Of a DNA stretch of 10,370 nucleotides, positions 1 through 7,661 are shown piece by piece. Within the stretch, counting starts at the first letter, position 1, and the number at the start of each line of letters is the position of its first letter. Both the position numbers and the translations under genes were made by a program. The notes beneath the pieces were generated by a model. It worked only from the letters and a program-made list of their open reading frames with translations. It was not told the DNA's origin and ran no database searches. The DNA lies in contig DAIETC010000046.1 in the NCBI GenBank assembly GCA_027345905.1, positions 1-10,370 on the forward strand. Reading direction: 5' to 3'. The stretch is from Kineosporiaceae bacterium. GTDB lineage: Bacteria; Actinomycetota; Actinomycetes; Actinomycetales; Angustibacteraceae.

Positions 1-365
1 GCGAGCGCGAACTGGGGTTTGGGGCTCTCGCCGAACTGGTTGGGGCCGGGCTGGCTGTCCTGGACCATGAAGACCAGCAGGACCAGACCGCCGAAGGGGA
101 TGAGCGAGAGCAGGTACCACCACCCGGAGCGTCCGGTGTCGTGCAGCCGCCGCACGGCCACGGCGAGGGCGGGCAGCAGCAGGGCCAGCTCGACGGCGAG
201 CACCAGGACGATGCCCAGCTTGCCGACCGCTTGGGCCAAGATGACCGCCACCAGGACGGCGAGGGTGAAGGCCAGGTAGAACCACCAGTACTCCGAGCGC
301 CGGGCGCGCCCGCTGAACGTGGCGTACTTGCCAAAACACGTGGATACCGCGGTGGTGAACGACAT
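1..365 (-). CDS. DUF805 family membrane protein (partial, C-terminus off window)
   Basis: Reading the minus strand from an ATG at 365 gives 121 open codons to the window edge with no stop. The translation starts MSFTTAVSTCFGKYATFSGR and carries the signature elements of DUF805 (YhaH/YhaI-like) proteins: an RRSEYWWF motif near residue 26, two hydrophobic segments (about residues 34-50 and 53-70), an RRLHDTGRSGWW motif near residues 74-85, a third hydrophobic segment, then GPNQFGESP close to the edge. The start is supported by GGGAG at 370-374 (complement), five bases upstream. DUF805 proteins are small inner-membrane proteins of unknown biochemical function. Most of the domain is present, so only a short tail should be missing. 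The gene lies 206 bases downstream of nrtR on the same strand; co-transcription is possible, but a separate promoter is also plausible. The family call is secure; the function is unknown. Confidence 0.88.
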   Translation of the reverse strand, partial: MSFTTAVSTCFGKYATFSGRARRSEYWWFYLAFTLAVLVAVILAQAVGKLGIVLVLAVELALLLPALAVAVRRLHDTGRSGWWYLLSLIPFGGLVLLVFMVQDSQPGPNQFGESPKPQFAL

Positions 366-399
366 GGGGACTCCCGTGAGCTGCTGGCGCAGGGGACTG

Positions 400-428
400 G
401 CCATACGCCAGGCGCGGCTGGGTGTCCG
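400..428 (-). promoter_or_regulatory. Possible promoter of the DUF805 gene
   Basis: On the minus strand, CGGACA (complement of 423-428, four of six matches to TTGACA) is followed after 17 bases by TATGGC (complement of 400-405). A transcript starting near 393 would have a leader of about 28 bases ahead of the ATG at 365. This is pattern matching only. The rest of the 206-base gap (366-571) holds no gene I can support, only short palindromes such as CCGGATCCGG at 533-542. Confidence 0.25.
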
Positions 429-571
429 ATTCGCCTCGGCGCCCAGGTGGTCACCGAACGTCGGCGACCGCAGTCAGCAGCGTGGCAGGCGAGCACCGTG
501 GTTGTCAGGCGTTTGCCCCAGCGAAGATCACAACCGGATCCGGCGTCGTCGCCGCCATGGCGTTCGGCGTT

Positions 572-1285
572 CTAGCCGAAGGCCGTGGGGGGGCGCAGGG
601 TGGCGAACGGGTCGGTGACCTCCAGGGCCCGTGAACGGAAGCGGTAGACGGTGGCCGGGCGCCCGCCGGCCCGGCCGGGCACCGCCGTCTGGCCCGTCGG
701 CTCGATCGCGTTGCGCCGGGTCAGGACCCGCTGCAGATTGGTGGCCGACACGTCATAGCCCAGGGCTGCGGCGTACACGTCACGCAGCCGGCTGATGGTG
801 AAGCTCGGCTCGGCGAGCGCGAACCCGAGGTTGGTGTACGACAGCTTCGAGCGCAACCTTGCCACGCCCGAGCCCACTATCGAGCCGTGGTCGAACGCGG
901 TCGCGGGCAGGGTTTGGACGTCCTGCCAGGCGGTGTCCGCTGGCAGGGTGGGATCGGCGTCGGCAGGTACCAGCCCCAGGTAGGCCGTGGCGATGATTCG
1001 GGCCAGGGGGTGCCGGTCCGGGTCGCTGCGCGTCTCCAGCTGTTCCAGGTGCGACAGCGCCCGAACGTCGACCTTGGCGGCCAGCTGGCGGGCAGCCGAG
1101 GCGCCCAGGCGCTCGGTGGCGGTGACCGGTCCGCCCGGCAGCGCCCAGCGCCCGGCCTGGGGCTGCGCGCCGCGCTGCCACAACAGGACCTCCAGGCGCC
1201 CCCCGTTCACCCGCAGGACGACGGCCAGCGCGTCGTGCCGATACGCCTCGCTCGTGTGCTCGATTGCGGTGCGTTCGCCCGTCAC
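572..1285 (-). CDS. nrtR: NrtR, Nudix-related transcriptional repressor of NAD biosynthesis
   Basis: This 237-residue protein has the two-part NrtR architecture. Residues about 18-130 form a Nudix-like fold (DALAVVLRVNGGRLEVLLWQ, then GRWALPGG), and residues about 160-217 form the NrtR-type winged helix (FTISRLRDVYAAALGYDVS, NLQRVLTRR, GRPATVYRF). The Nudix box can be aligned from G52 (G52, E58, R66), but the catalytic REUXEE segment reads RQLAAK at 66-71, so the metal-binding glutamates are lost. That fits the known family: NrtR is a repressor whose Nudix domain binds ADP-ribose or related NAD metabolites rather than acting as a housekeeping hydrolase. The gene is divergent from nadABC, the classic NrtR arrangement in mycobacteria and relatives. 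The start is a GTG at 1285; no Shine-Dalgarno is visible, but TAACAT lies seven bases upstream, consistent with a leaderless message. It probably represses nadABC and itself when NAD is plentiful. Confidence 0.93.
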   Translation of the reverse strand: MTGERTAIEHTSEAYRHDALAVVLRVNGGRLEVLLWQRGAQPQAGRWALPGGPVTATERLGASAARQLAAKVDVRALSHLEQLETRSDPDRHPLARIIATAYLGLVPADADPTLPADTAWQDVQTLPATAFDHGSIVGSGVARLRSKLSYTNLGFALAEPSFTISRLRDVYAAALGYDVSATNLQRVLTRRNAIEPTGQTAVPGRAGGRPATVYRFRSRALEVTDPFATLRPPTAFG

Positions 1286-1292
1286 GCCGAGG

Positions 1293-1298
1293 ATGTTA
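1293..1298 (-). promoter_or_regulatory. Putative -10 element of nrtR (leaderless transcript)
   Basis: TAACAT (complement of 1293-1298) fits the actinobacterial TANNNT -10 consensus and ends seven bases before the nrtR GTG, so transcription would begin at or next to the start codon. There is no Shine-Dalgarno in front of this GTG, which agrees. With a 17-base spacer the -35 region would fall at 1316-1321, inside the dyad at 1311-1335, so the proposed operator would cover this promoter. No good -35 hexamer is visible. Confidence 0.45.
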
Positions 1299-1310
1299 CG
1301 CTGCCCGCTT

Positions 1311-1335
1311 GGTTTACGACTCTCAGGCGCTAACC
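1311..1335. promoter_or_regulatory. Candidate NrtR operator, 25-bp imperfect dyad
   Basis: The 25 bases are centred on 1323, and eight of the twelve base pairs around the centre are self-complementary: outer arms GGTT (1311-1314) and AACC (1332-1335), then CG/CG (1317-1318 and 1328-1329) and CT/AG (1320-1321 and 1325-1326). The dyad sits in the 65-base gap between nrtR and nadA, over the expected -35 region of nrtR and 15 bases before the nadA ATG. NrtR proteins are known to bind palindromes of about 20 bases in exactly such divergent regions. The symmetry is directly seen; assigning it to NrtR is inference from position. Confidence 0.55.
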
Positions 1336-1350
1336 GAGGTGGTGAGGCGG

Positions 1351-2327
<977 letters not shown>

Positions 2328-2331
<4 letters not shown>

Positions 2332-3962
2332 GACGGCCCGCGGTCACGAGCGTGGACGCCGAGACCGACGTCCTCGTGGTGGGCGCCGGCGTGGCGGGGG
2401 CGGCCACTGCCCTTGCGGCAGCTGCTGCCGGACGCCGGGTGAGCGTGCTGGTCAAGGGCCGACTCGGCGAGGGCGCTACGGCCTGGGCCCAGGGTGGTCT
2501 GGCCGCCGTGCTCGACCCCGGTGACTCGTGCGAGGACCACCTGCGCGACACGATGCTCGCGGGTGCCGGCCTGTGCGAGGAGGACGCCGTCCGCACGCTC
2601 GTGGACGCCGCGCCGGACGCAATTGTTGCCCTGCAACGGGTCGGAGTGCGGTTCGACCCCTCCGGCCTAGATGGCGGCCGTCTCGCACTGGGCCGCGAGG
2701 GAGGTCACCGCGCGAGCCGGATCGTGCACGCCGGTGGGGACGCCACGGGCCCGCGCATCACCGCGGCGCTCACGGCGGCGCTGCTGCGCACACCCGGCAT
2801 CGTCGTCCGGCAGCAGGTGGTAGCGGTGGATCCGCTGCTGGACGCTGCGGGCCAGGTCGTCGGTGTTCGTGCGGCGCAGCTGGATGCTCGTGGCTCGATG
2901 GTCGCGGTGGGCCAGATCCGGGCCCGGGCCGTCGTCCTGGCTACGGGCGGTCTGGGCCAGGCGTACGCGACGACGAGCAACCCGCCGGGCGCTACCGGCG
3001 ACGGCCTCGTGCTTGCGCTGCGGGCCGGTGCCAGCTTGATGGACGTCGAGTTCGTGCAGTTTCACCCGACCGTGTTCTGGCGTGCCGCGGGCGCGCGCGG
3101 CCAGCAGCCGCTGATCTCCGAAGCGGTTCGCGGCGAGGGGGCCGTGCTGGTCGACGGGGCCGGGCATCGGGTCATGCTCGGCGCCCACCCGATGGCCGAC
3201 CTCGCGCCGCGTGACGTGGTCAGCGCGGCGATCCACGCGCGCCTGGCCCAAGCGCCGGGCGGGGTGGGCGACCACGTCTGGCTGGACGCGACCGCACTGG
3301 GGGAGCGCTTCCTGCAGCGCCGGTTCCCCACCATCGTCACCGCCTGCCGCGCGGCCGGCGTCGACCCGGGCCGCGAGCCGATCCCCGTCGCGCCGGGCGC
3401 GCACTACGCCTGCGGCGGCGTGCATGCCGACCTGCACGGGCGCACCGGCGTCACCGGGCTGTTCGCGGTCGGTGAGGTGGCCGGCACCGGCGTGCAGGGA
3501 GCGAACCGGCTGGCGTCGAACTCGCTCACCGAAGGGTTCGTGGCCGGCGACCTCGCCGGCCAGGTGCTCGGCCGTGAGCTGCCACCCCCGGGGGGCGAGC
3601 CGGTCGCCCTGCCAGCGCCCGAGCGCCACGTCGTGACCGACAGCCGGCCGGGCACCGCAGAGGCCATGGCCCGCTGGGCCGGCGTCGTGCGGTCACAACA
3701 GGGACTGCAGCAGCTGATGTCGCACCTGGCGCAGGTGCCGGACGGCGCTGCGCCGACCACGCTGGCGGCGTACGAAGCCAACACCTTGCACCAGGTGTCG
3801 ACCCTGGTGGCCACCGCGGCCCTGGCCCGACAGGAGAGCCGCGGCTGCCATCGGCGCGCCGACTTCGCCGGGCCCAGCAGCAGCGAGGGGCACCATCAGG
3901 TGCTGCGCCTCGCCGATGGCGCGCTGCACAGTGCCGTGCGGGCGCCGCGAGTGCCGGCGTGA
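2328..3962 (+). CDS. nadB: L-aspartate oxidase NadB
   Basis: The 544-residue flavoprotein oxidises L-aspartate to iminoaspartate, the substrate NadA needs. Residues 14-44 form the FAD-binding beta-alpha-beta unit with GAGVAG at 19-24. The active-site set known from E. coli NadB is intact at a near-constant offset: E124 (REGGH), H246 (QFHPT), R295 (LAPRD), H359 (GAHYACGGV) and R394 (GANRLASNS). The C-terminal helical domain (about 436-544) includes the usual SRGCHRRADF segment, and the length is normal. The GTG start at 2328 shares the bases GTGA with the nadA stop; it is 18 residues before the FAD glycine motif, as expected, and the overlap implies translational coupling. The frame is open upstream to 2175, but that stretch is out-of-frame nadA sequence. 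The related succinate dehydrogenase/fumarate reductase flavoprotein is a poorer fit, given the nad context. Confidence 0.95.
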
Positions 3963-4900
3963 ACCCGTCTCCACGCCCCTGGTCGGCGGGCCGTCTGCGG
4001 CCGCGCACGCTCGCCGCCCTGCAGGCGGCGGGGCTCGACCCGGGAGCGGTCGAGCGCGTCGTGCAGCTGGCGCTCGACGAGGACCTGGCACTGGGGCCGG
4101 ATCTGACGACCCAGGCCACGGTGGCGCCCGACGCGAGTGCCCAGGGGCGAGTGGTGGCGCGAGCAGACGGAACTCTGGCCGCGATCCCGGTCGCCGCAGC
4201 GGTTCTCGAGGTGCTCGCCGGCGACGCCGTCACCGTCACGGCGCATGCGCAGGACGGCGACCGCGTCGCTCGCGGGGACGTCGTGCTCGACGTCGCCGGG
4301 CCCGCCTGGGCGCTGCTGACCGCCGAGCGCACCATGCTGAACCTGCTGGGTCACCTGTGCGGTGTGGCCACTTTGACTCGGGCCTGGGTCGACGCGGTCG
4401 CCGGGACCGGCGCCGCCATCCGCGACACGCGCAAGACCACGCCGGGCCTTCGGGCGTTGGAGAAGTACGCGGTCCGCTGTGGTGGCGGCGTCAACCATCG
4501 GATGGCGCTGGGCGACCAGGCACTCGTCAAGGACAACCACGTGGTCGCCGCCGGCGGGCTGACAGCCGCGTTCCACGCCGTACGCCGGGCCCACCCGGAC
4601 GTCCTGGTGCAGGTCGAGTGCGACACGGTGGCGCAGGTGGGCGAAGCGCTCGCCGCGGGAGCGCGTCTGCTGTTGCTGGACAATATGCCCCTGGAGCAGC
4701 TGCGCACGTCGGTGGCGCTGGCCCGCGCGACTGCGGGCACCGGCGTCCGGCTGGAGGCCAGTGGCGGCCTCAGCCTGCAGGTCGCCCGAGCCGTCGCCGA
4801 GACGGGTGTCGGCTATCTCGCGGTAGGGGCCTTGACCCATTCGGCCCCTGCCCTGGACCTTGGTCTCGACCTGAGCGCGAACGGGTGGACGCCGGGCTGA
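3959..4900 (+). CDS. nadC: Nicotinate-nucleotide pyrophosphorylase (quinolinate phosphoribosyltransferase) NadC
   Basis: The 313-residue enzyme converts quinolinate and PRPP to nicotinate mononucleotide with loss of CO2, closing the de novo branch before NadD and NadE, which are not in this window. All substrate-binding residues known from the M. tuberculosis enzyme are present at a constant offset of 19: R124 (ERTMLN), R158 and K159 (DTRKT), H180 and R181 (GVNHR), K191 (LVKDNH), E220 (QVECD) and D241 (LLDNM). The tail has EASGGLSLQ and YLAVGALTHS. The GTG start at 3959 overlaps the nadB stop as GTGA, so it is likely coupled to nadB. The offset means about 19 more N-terminal residues than the mycobacterial protein (rich in P and R), so a later start cannot be excluded, though no better in-frame start with a ribosome binding site is evident. 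Confidence 0.95.
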   Translation: MNPSPRPWSAGRLRPRTLAALQAAGLDPGAVERVVQLALDEDLALGPDLTTQATVAPDASAQGRVVARADGTLAAIPVAAAVLEVLAGDAVTVTAHAQDGDRVARGDVVLDVAGPAWALLTAERTMLNLLGHLCGVATLTRAWVDAVAGTGAAIRDTRKTTPGLRALEKYAVRCGGGVNHRMALGDQALVKDNHVVAAGGLTAAFHAVRRAHPDVLVQVECDTVAQVGEALAAGARLLLLDNMPLEQLRTSVALARATAGTGVRLEASGGLSLQVARAVAETGVGYLAVGALTHSAPALDLGLDLSANGWTPG

Positions 4901-4906
4901 TGCTCA

Positions 4907-4955
4907 GAGCCGGCCGTGGCCGCCACCTCATCGGATGGCGGCCACGGCCGGGCTC
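4907..4955. terminator. Bidirectional GC-rich hairpin between nadC and the phosphoesterase gene
   Basis: A 16-base perfect inverted repeat (4910-4925 and 4936-4951) encloses a 10-base loop, and the stem continues with GAG (4907-4909) pairing CTC (4953-4955) across one bulged G. It lies seven bases after the nadC stop and ten bases from the end of the convergent gene, so it can serve both transcripts. There is no U-tract on either side, as is common for actinobacterial hairpin terminators. Confidence 0.85.
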
Positions 4956-4964
4956 AGCGAGTGC

Positions 4965-7493
4965 TCAGTCCTGCGCGGATGCGCTGTGCGGCCCGAGCGG
5001 CATACGGCTTGCGCTGCCCTTGACGCTCTTCCAGATCGCCTCGTTGAGCTGTTGCTCGTTGGCGAGGTCGGCGCCGCTGAAGTTCATCTTCGCCGACTGT
5101 GCCGCCATCGGGGCATTGGCACCGTTGGTCTCGGTGAGCGACTGGCTAGGGACTCTTGCCGAGTACGGCTGCTGGTTCGCCTTGCCGCGGAAGGCGTTCA
5201 GCATCGGTATCGCCGCCGCGTCGAACTGGGTCATCGGGGGGACGCCGGTCAGCAGCTCCATGGTTCGCAGCATCGAGACGGTGCTGTAGAACGTGGAGTC
5301 GACGGCGTGGTGCTGGGTGTAGGGGCTGATCACCAGCGCCTCGGTGCGGTGCGCGTCGACGTGGTCCGGACCGGCCTGGGCGTCGTCCTCGACCACGAAG
5401 ATCGCGGTGTCCTTCCAGAACCGCGAGTGCGAGACCAGGTCCACCAACCGGCCGACCGCCAGGTCGTTGTCCGCGACCATCGCCTTGGGGGTCGGTGCTC
5501 CCGGAGTTGTTCCGCGCGTGTGGTCCGCGGGCAGCCGGACGAACTGCATGGTCGGCATCACCCCGCTGCTCTCGAAACCCTTGAACGCCTTGGTGTAGGC
5601 GTCCATCCGGCTCTGGTCGGTGATCTTCAGGTCGTAACCGGGGAAGCCGGGTTCGGTGTGCGCGGCCAGGTTCGGAGCGGTAGCGGCAACCGGGCCGGTG
5701 CTGAACCGCCAGAAGCCGAAGTTGCGGTACGACACCCGGGCCCGGTCGAGAGCGTCCCACAGGTACGAGCTGTTGCGGCTCTTCCCCGGTGCCGTGGCGT
5801 AGGTTCCACCCTCGTACTCATACGGGTGGTTGCGGCTGGAGTAGTTCGCCTCCCACGTCTTCTGGGTGTAGGTGTTCGCGGTTGCCGCGGTCGACCAGTT
5901 CCAGCCGTCCGCCGAGACCTCCGCGGCGGCGTAGAAGTTGTCGAGCGTTACGAACTGCCGCGCAAGAGCCCGGATGTTGGGGGCGCTCGCATCGTCGAAC
6001 AGGTTCAGGGCGGGATCGCCGTTTCCCTTGCCCAGGCTGCCGAAGACCTGGTCGTACGTCCGGTTCTCCTTGACGACGTAGATCACGTGCTTGATCGGGC
6101 TCGGGTCGCCGGGCCGGCGGGGAATGACGGAGTCGGCCTGCCCTCCGCCGGGGAAGCGAGCCGCCCCCGCGTCGCCGTAGTGGTTGTTGCGGGCAACCTG
6201 CGCGGTGTACCGGGCCAACGTGCTCACGTTCGGCGTGGGCACCACCGACATCGTCCCCTTGATCATCGAACCGATGTACTGCGCCGCAAAGGCGTCGGTG
6301 CCGCGGAGCTGGTCGTCGGTGTAGGGGTTGGGCCCGTTCGGGTTCGGCCCGGCACCAAGACCCTTGGCGTTGGCCACGAAGATTGACCTGCCGTCGTTCG
6401 ACACCTCGACGCCGGTCGGGTACCAACCGGTTGGGATCCGGCCTGCGATCACGTCGCGAGCGGTCGTGCCGCGACCCTTGTCGTGCCGGCTGGCCAGGCG
6501 GATGACGTCGACGTCGTCGGCACCCGCGTTGGCGACGTACAGCGTGCTGCCGTCCGGTGCGAGGGCGAGGGCGTTGGGATTGCTGCCGACCGGAGCCTTG
6601 CGGTACGGCGCCAGGTCGATGGTGCGGGCCACCGCCTTGCTGGTGAGGGAGATGACGGACACCTGGTCGCTGTCGGTGTCGGCGGCGTACAGCTCACCCC
6701 GCTTGGCGTTGACCAGCAGCGCGCTGGGGTGCTCACCGACCGCGATGGTGGACCGCAGCGCACCGGTCTTGGCGTCCAGGACGCTGAGGCTGGCCTCGCC
6801 CCAGTTCGACACGTACAGGTCGCGACCGTCCGGGCTGAGCGCGACGGCGTAGGGGTTCGAGCCAGCGGGGAACGTGCGCACCGACCCGGTGGCCAGGTCG
6901 AGCATCGAGACCGAGTCGGACAGGCTGTTCGCGGTCCAGACCGTCGTGCCGTCGCCGGAGACCGCGATGCCGGCGGGGAAGTGGTTCACTTTCGCGCCGG
7001 CTGGGTTGGTGGTGGGCAGCGCGATCGACCCGGTCTCGGCCAGGGTGCCATCGGGCTTGACGTCGTACCTGCGCAGCTTGTTGTTGCCGCCCGCGGACGC
7101 ATACACGTGCTTGCCGTCCGGGCTGTAGGCGACGCCGATGAACAGGGCCTCGGGCGAGGTGTACGAGATGGTCTGGCGCAGCGTCCCCGTGGCCGCGTCA
7201 AGAACCATGAGCGACTGCTTGTACTGGCCGTCGTTGCTGACCAGGATGGTCTTGCCGTCTGGGCTCTTGGTCGTGCCGAACGGCTTGTCGCCCAAGGTGA
7301 CCTGGCGTCCCGCGGGCGTCACCATCCACCCGTACGACGTGAGCGCGGTCCCGTTACCCCGCGGCCCGGCCGCCAGCCGGCGTTGGGCCGCCACCGCCGT
7401 GCCGCCGCCGACCAGCACCGCGGCCAGGGCCGTGAAGGCGATCGCCTTGCGTGGCATCGCCCGCTTGGCCGTCGTGCCGTGAACGTGCTCCAT
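4965..7493 (-). CDS. Secreted YncE-like beta-propeller / phosphoesterase fusion protein
   Basis: The 842-residue product has a basic N-terminus and one hydrophobic segment (about 17-36, ending TAVAAQ), which looks like a Sec signal peptide without a lipobox cysteine. Residues about 70-380 contain repeated propeller blades of YVTN/YncE type (SPDGKTILVSN, SPDGKHVYAS, SPDGRDLYVSNWG, APDGSTLYVANAG, SNDGRSIFVANA). Residues about 467-770 match the phosphoesterase/phospholipase C-like branch of the alkaline phosphatase superfamily: IKHVIYVVKENRTYDQVFG with ENRTYD at 476-481, VEDDAQAGPDHVDAHR at 701-716 carrying probable metal-ligand Asp and His, and a C-terminal NEAIWKSVKG. The whole matches the class annotated as bifunctional YncE/alkaline phosphatase family proteins, whose substrate is not established. 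The ATG at 7493 is fixed by AAGGAGG at 7498-7504, four bases upstream. It likely acts outside the membrane on a phosphoester; the propeller may bind a ligand. Substrate is unknown. Confidence 0.9.
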   Translation of the reverse strand: MEHVHGTTAKRAMPRKAIAFTALAAVLVGGGTAVAAQRRLAAGPRGNGTALTSYGWMVTPAGRQVTLGDKPFGTTKSPDGKTILVSNDGQYKQSLMVLDAATGTLRQTISYTSPEALFIGVAYSPDGKHVYASAGGNNKLRRYDVKPDGTLAETGSIALPTTNPAGAKVNHFPAGIAVSGDGTTVWTANSLSDSVSMLDLATGSVRTFPAGSNPYAVALSPDGRDLYVSNWGEASLSVLDAKTGALRSTIAVGEHPSALLVNAKRGELYAADTDSDQVSVISLTSKAVARTIDLAPYRKAPVGSNPNALALAPDGSTLYVANAGADDVDVIRLASRHDKGRGTTARDVIAGRIPTGWYPTGVEVSNDGRSIFVANAKGLGAGPNPNGPNPYTDDQLRGTDAFAAQYIGSMIKGTMSVVPTPNVSTLARYTAQVARNNHYGDAGAARFPGGGQADSVIPRRPGDPSPIKHVIYVVKENRTYDQVFGSLGKGNGDPALNLFDDASAPNIRALARQFVTLDNFYAAAEVSADGWNWSTAATANTYTQKTWEANYSSRNHPYEYEGGTYATAPGKSRNSSYLWDALDRARVSYRNFGFWRFSTGPVAATAPNLAAHTEPGFPGYDLKITDQSRMDAYTKAFKGFESSGVMPTMQFVRLPADHTRGTTPGAPTPKAMVADNDLAVGRLVDLVSHSRFWKDTAIFVVEDDAQAGPDHVDAHRTEALVISPYTQHHAVDSTFYSTVSMLRTMELLTGVPPMTQFDAAAIPMLNAFRGKANQQPYSARVPSQSLTETNGANAPMAAQSAKMNFSGADLANEQQLNEAIWKSVKGSASRMPLGPHSASAQD

Positions 7494-7506
7494 GGTTCCT
7501 CCTTGG

Positions 7507-7521
7507 CCGCGCGAGGCGCGG
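7507..7521 (-). repeat. Small hairpin upstream of the phosphoesterase ribosome binding site
   Basis: CCGCGC (7507-7512) and GCGCGG (7516-7521) form a six-base stem with a three-base loop. It would sit two bases 5' of the AAGGAGG of the phosphoesterase gene in its mRNA leader. It may influence initiation or stability but could be chance in such GC-rich DNA. Confidence 0.3.
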
Positions 7522-7533
7522 CGGACCCGTGCG

Positions 7534-7564
7534 TTCTAAGGACACGAGCAGCCAACCGGCTCAA
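7534..7564 (-). promoter_or_regulatory. Possible promoter of the phosphoesterase gene
   Basis: On the minus strand TTGAGC (complement of 7559-7564) precedes TTAGAA (complement of 7534-7539) with a 19-base spacer, one to two bases longer than ideal. The leader would be about 35 bases and contain the small hairpin and Shine-Dalgarno. This is a weak consensus match only. Confidence 0.22.
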
Positions 7565-7621
7565 GGTGTCGAGCACGCAAATCCCCAGGAAACGGTCGCC
7601 ACCGATCAGGCGCTGCTCCGG

Positions 7622-7627
7622 TAGCGT
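7622..7627 (+). promoter_or_regulatory. Putative -10 element (TAGCGT) of the TauE/SafE gene
   Basis: TAGCGT fits TANNNT and lies eight bases before an ATG at 7636 that opens a 12-codon upstream reading frame. The same hexamer occurs ahead of the hemerythrin gene at 8421. No clear -35 is visible 16-18 bases upstream. Confidence 0.35.
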
Positions 7628-7661
7628 CGCCTCGCATGGCCGGGCGAGCACGGGAGATGCA

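Noticed and set aside
505..558. Minus-strand 17-codon frame (ATG at 558) between nrtR and the DUF805 gene
   Set aside because: Short, no Shine-Dalgarno and no recognisable feature; expected by chance in this composition.
1264..1350. N-terminal extension of NadA from the ATG at 1264
   Set aside because: It would overlap the nrtR start and the operator dyad, and the extra residues match nothing in NadA; the ATG at 1351 gives the family's normal beginning.
2667..3629. Minus-strand open frame of 320 codons opposite nadB
   Set aside because: No family signature; nadB on the other strand has an intact active site over the same interval.
3896..4840. Minus-strand open frame of 314 codons opposite nadC
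   Set aside because: Shadow of nadC, which has all catalytic residues in the plus frame; no ribosome site or domain.
4935..6386. Plus-strand open frame of 483 codons opposite the phosphoesterase gene
   Set aside because: No recognisable motif, low-complexity V/G/R-rich translation, and it lies wholly over a clearly conserved gene.
6483..7661. Long plus-strand open frame continuing upstream of the TauE/SafE gene
   Set aside because: It is the antisense of the phosphoesterase gene; its composition (runs of G, R and V with no domain) is the usual result of high-GC codon bias, and the permease has its own ribosome binding site at 7652.
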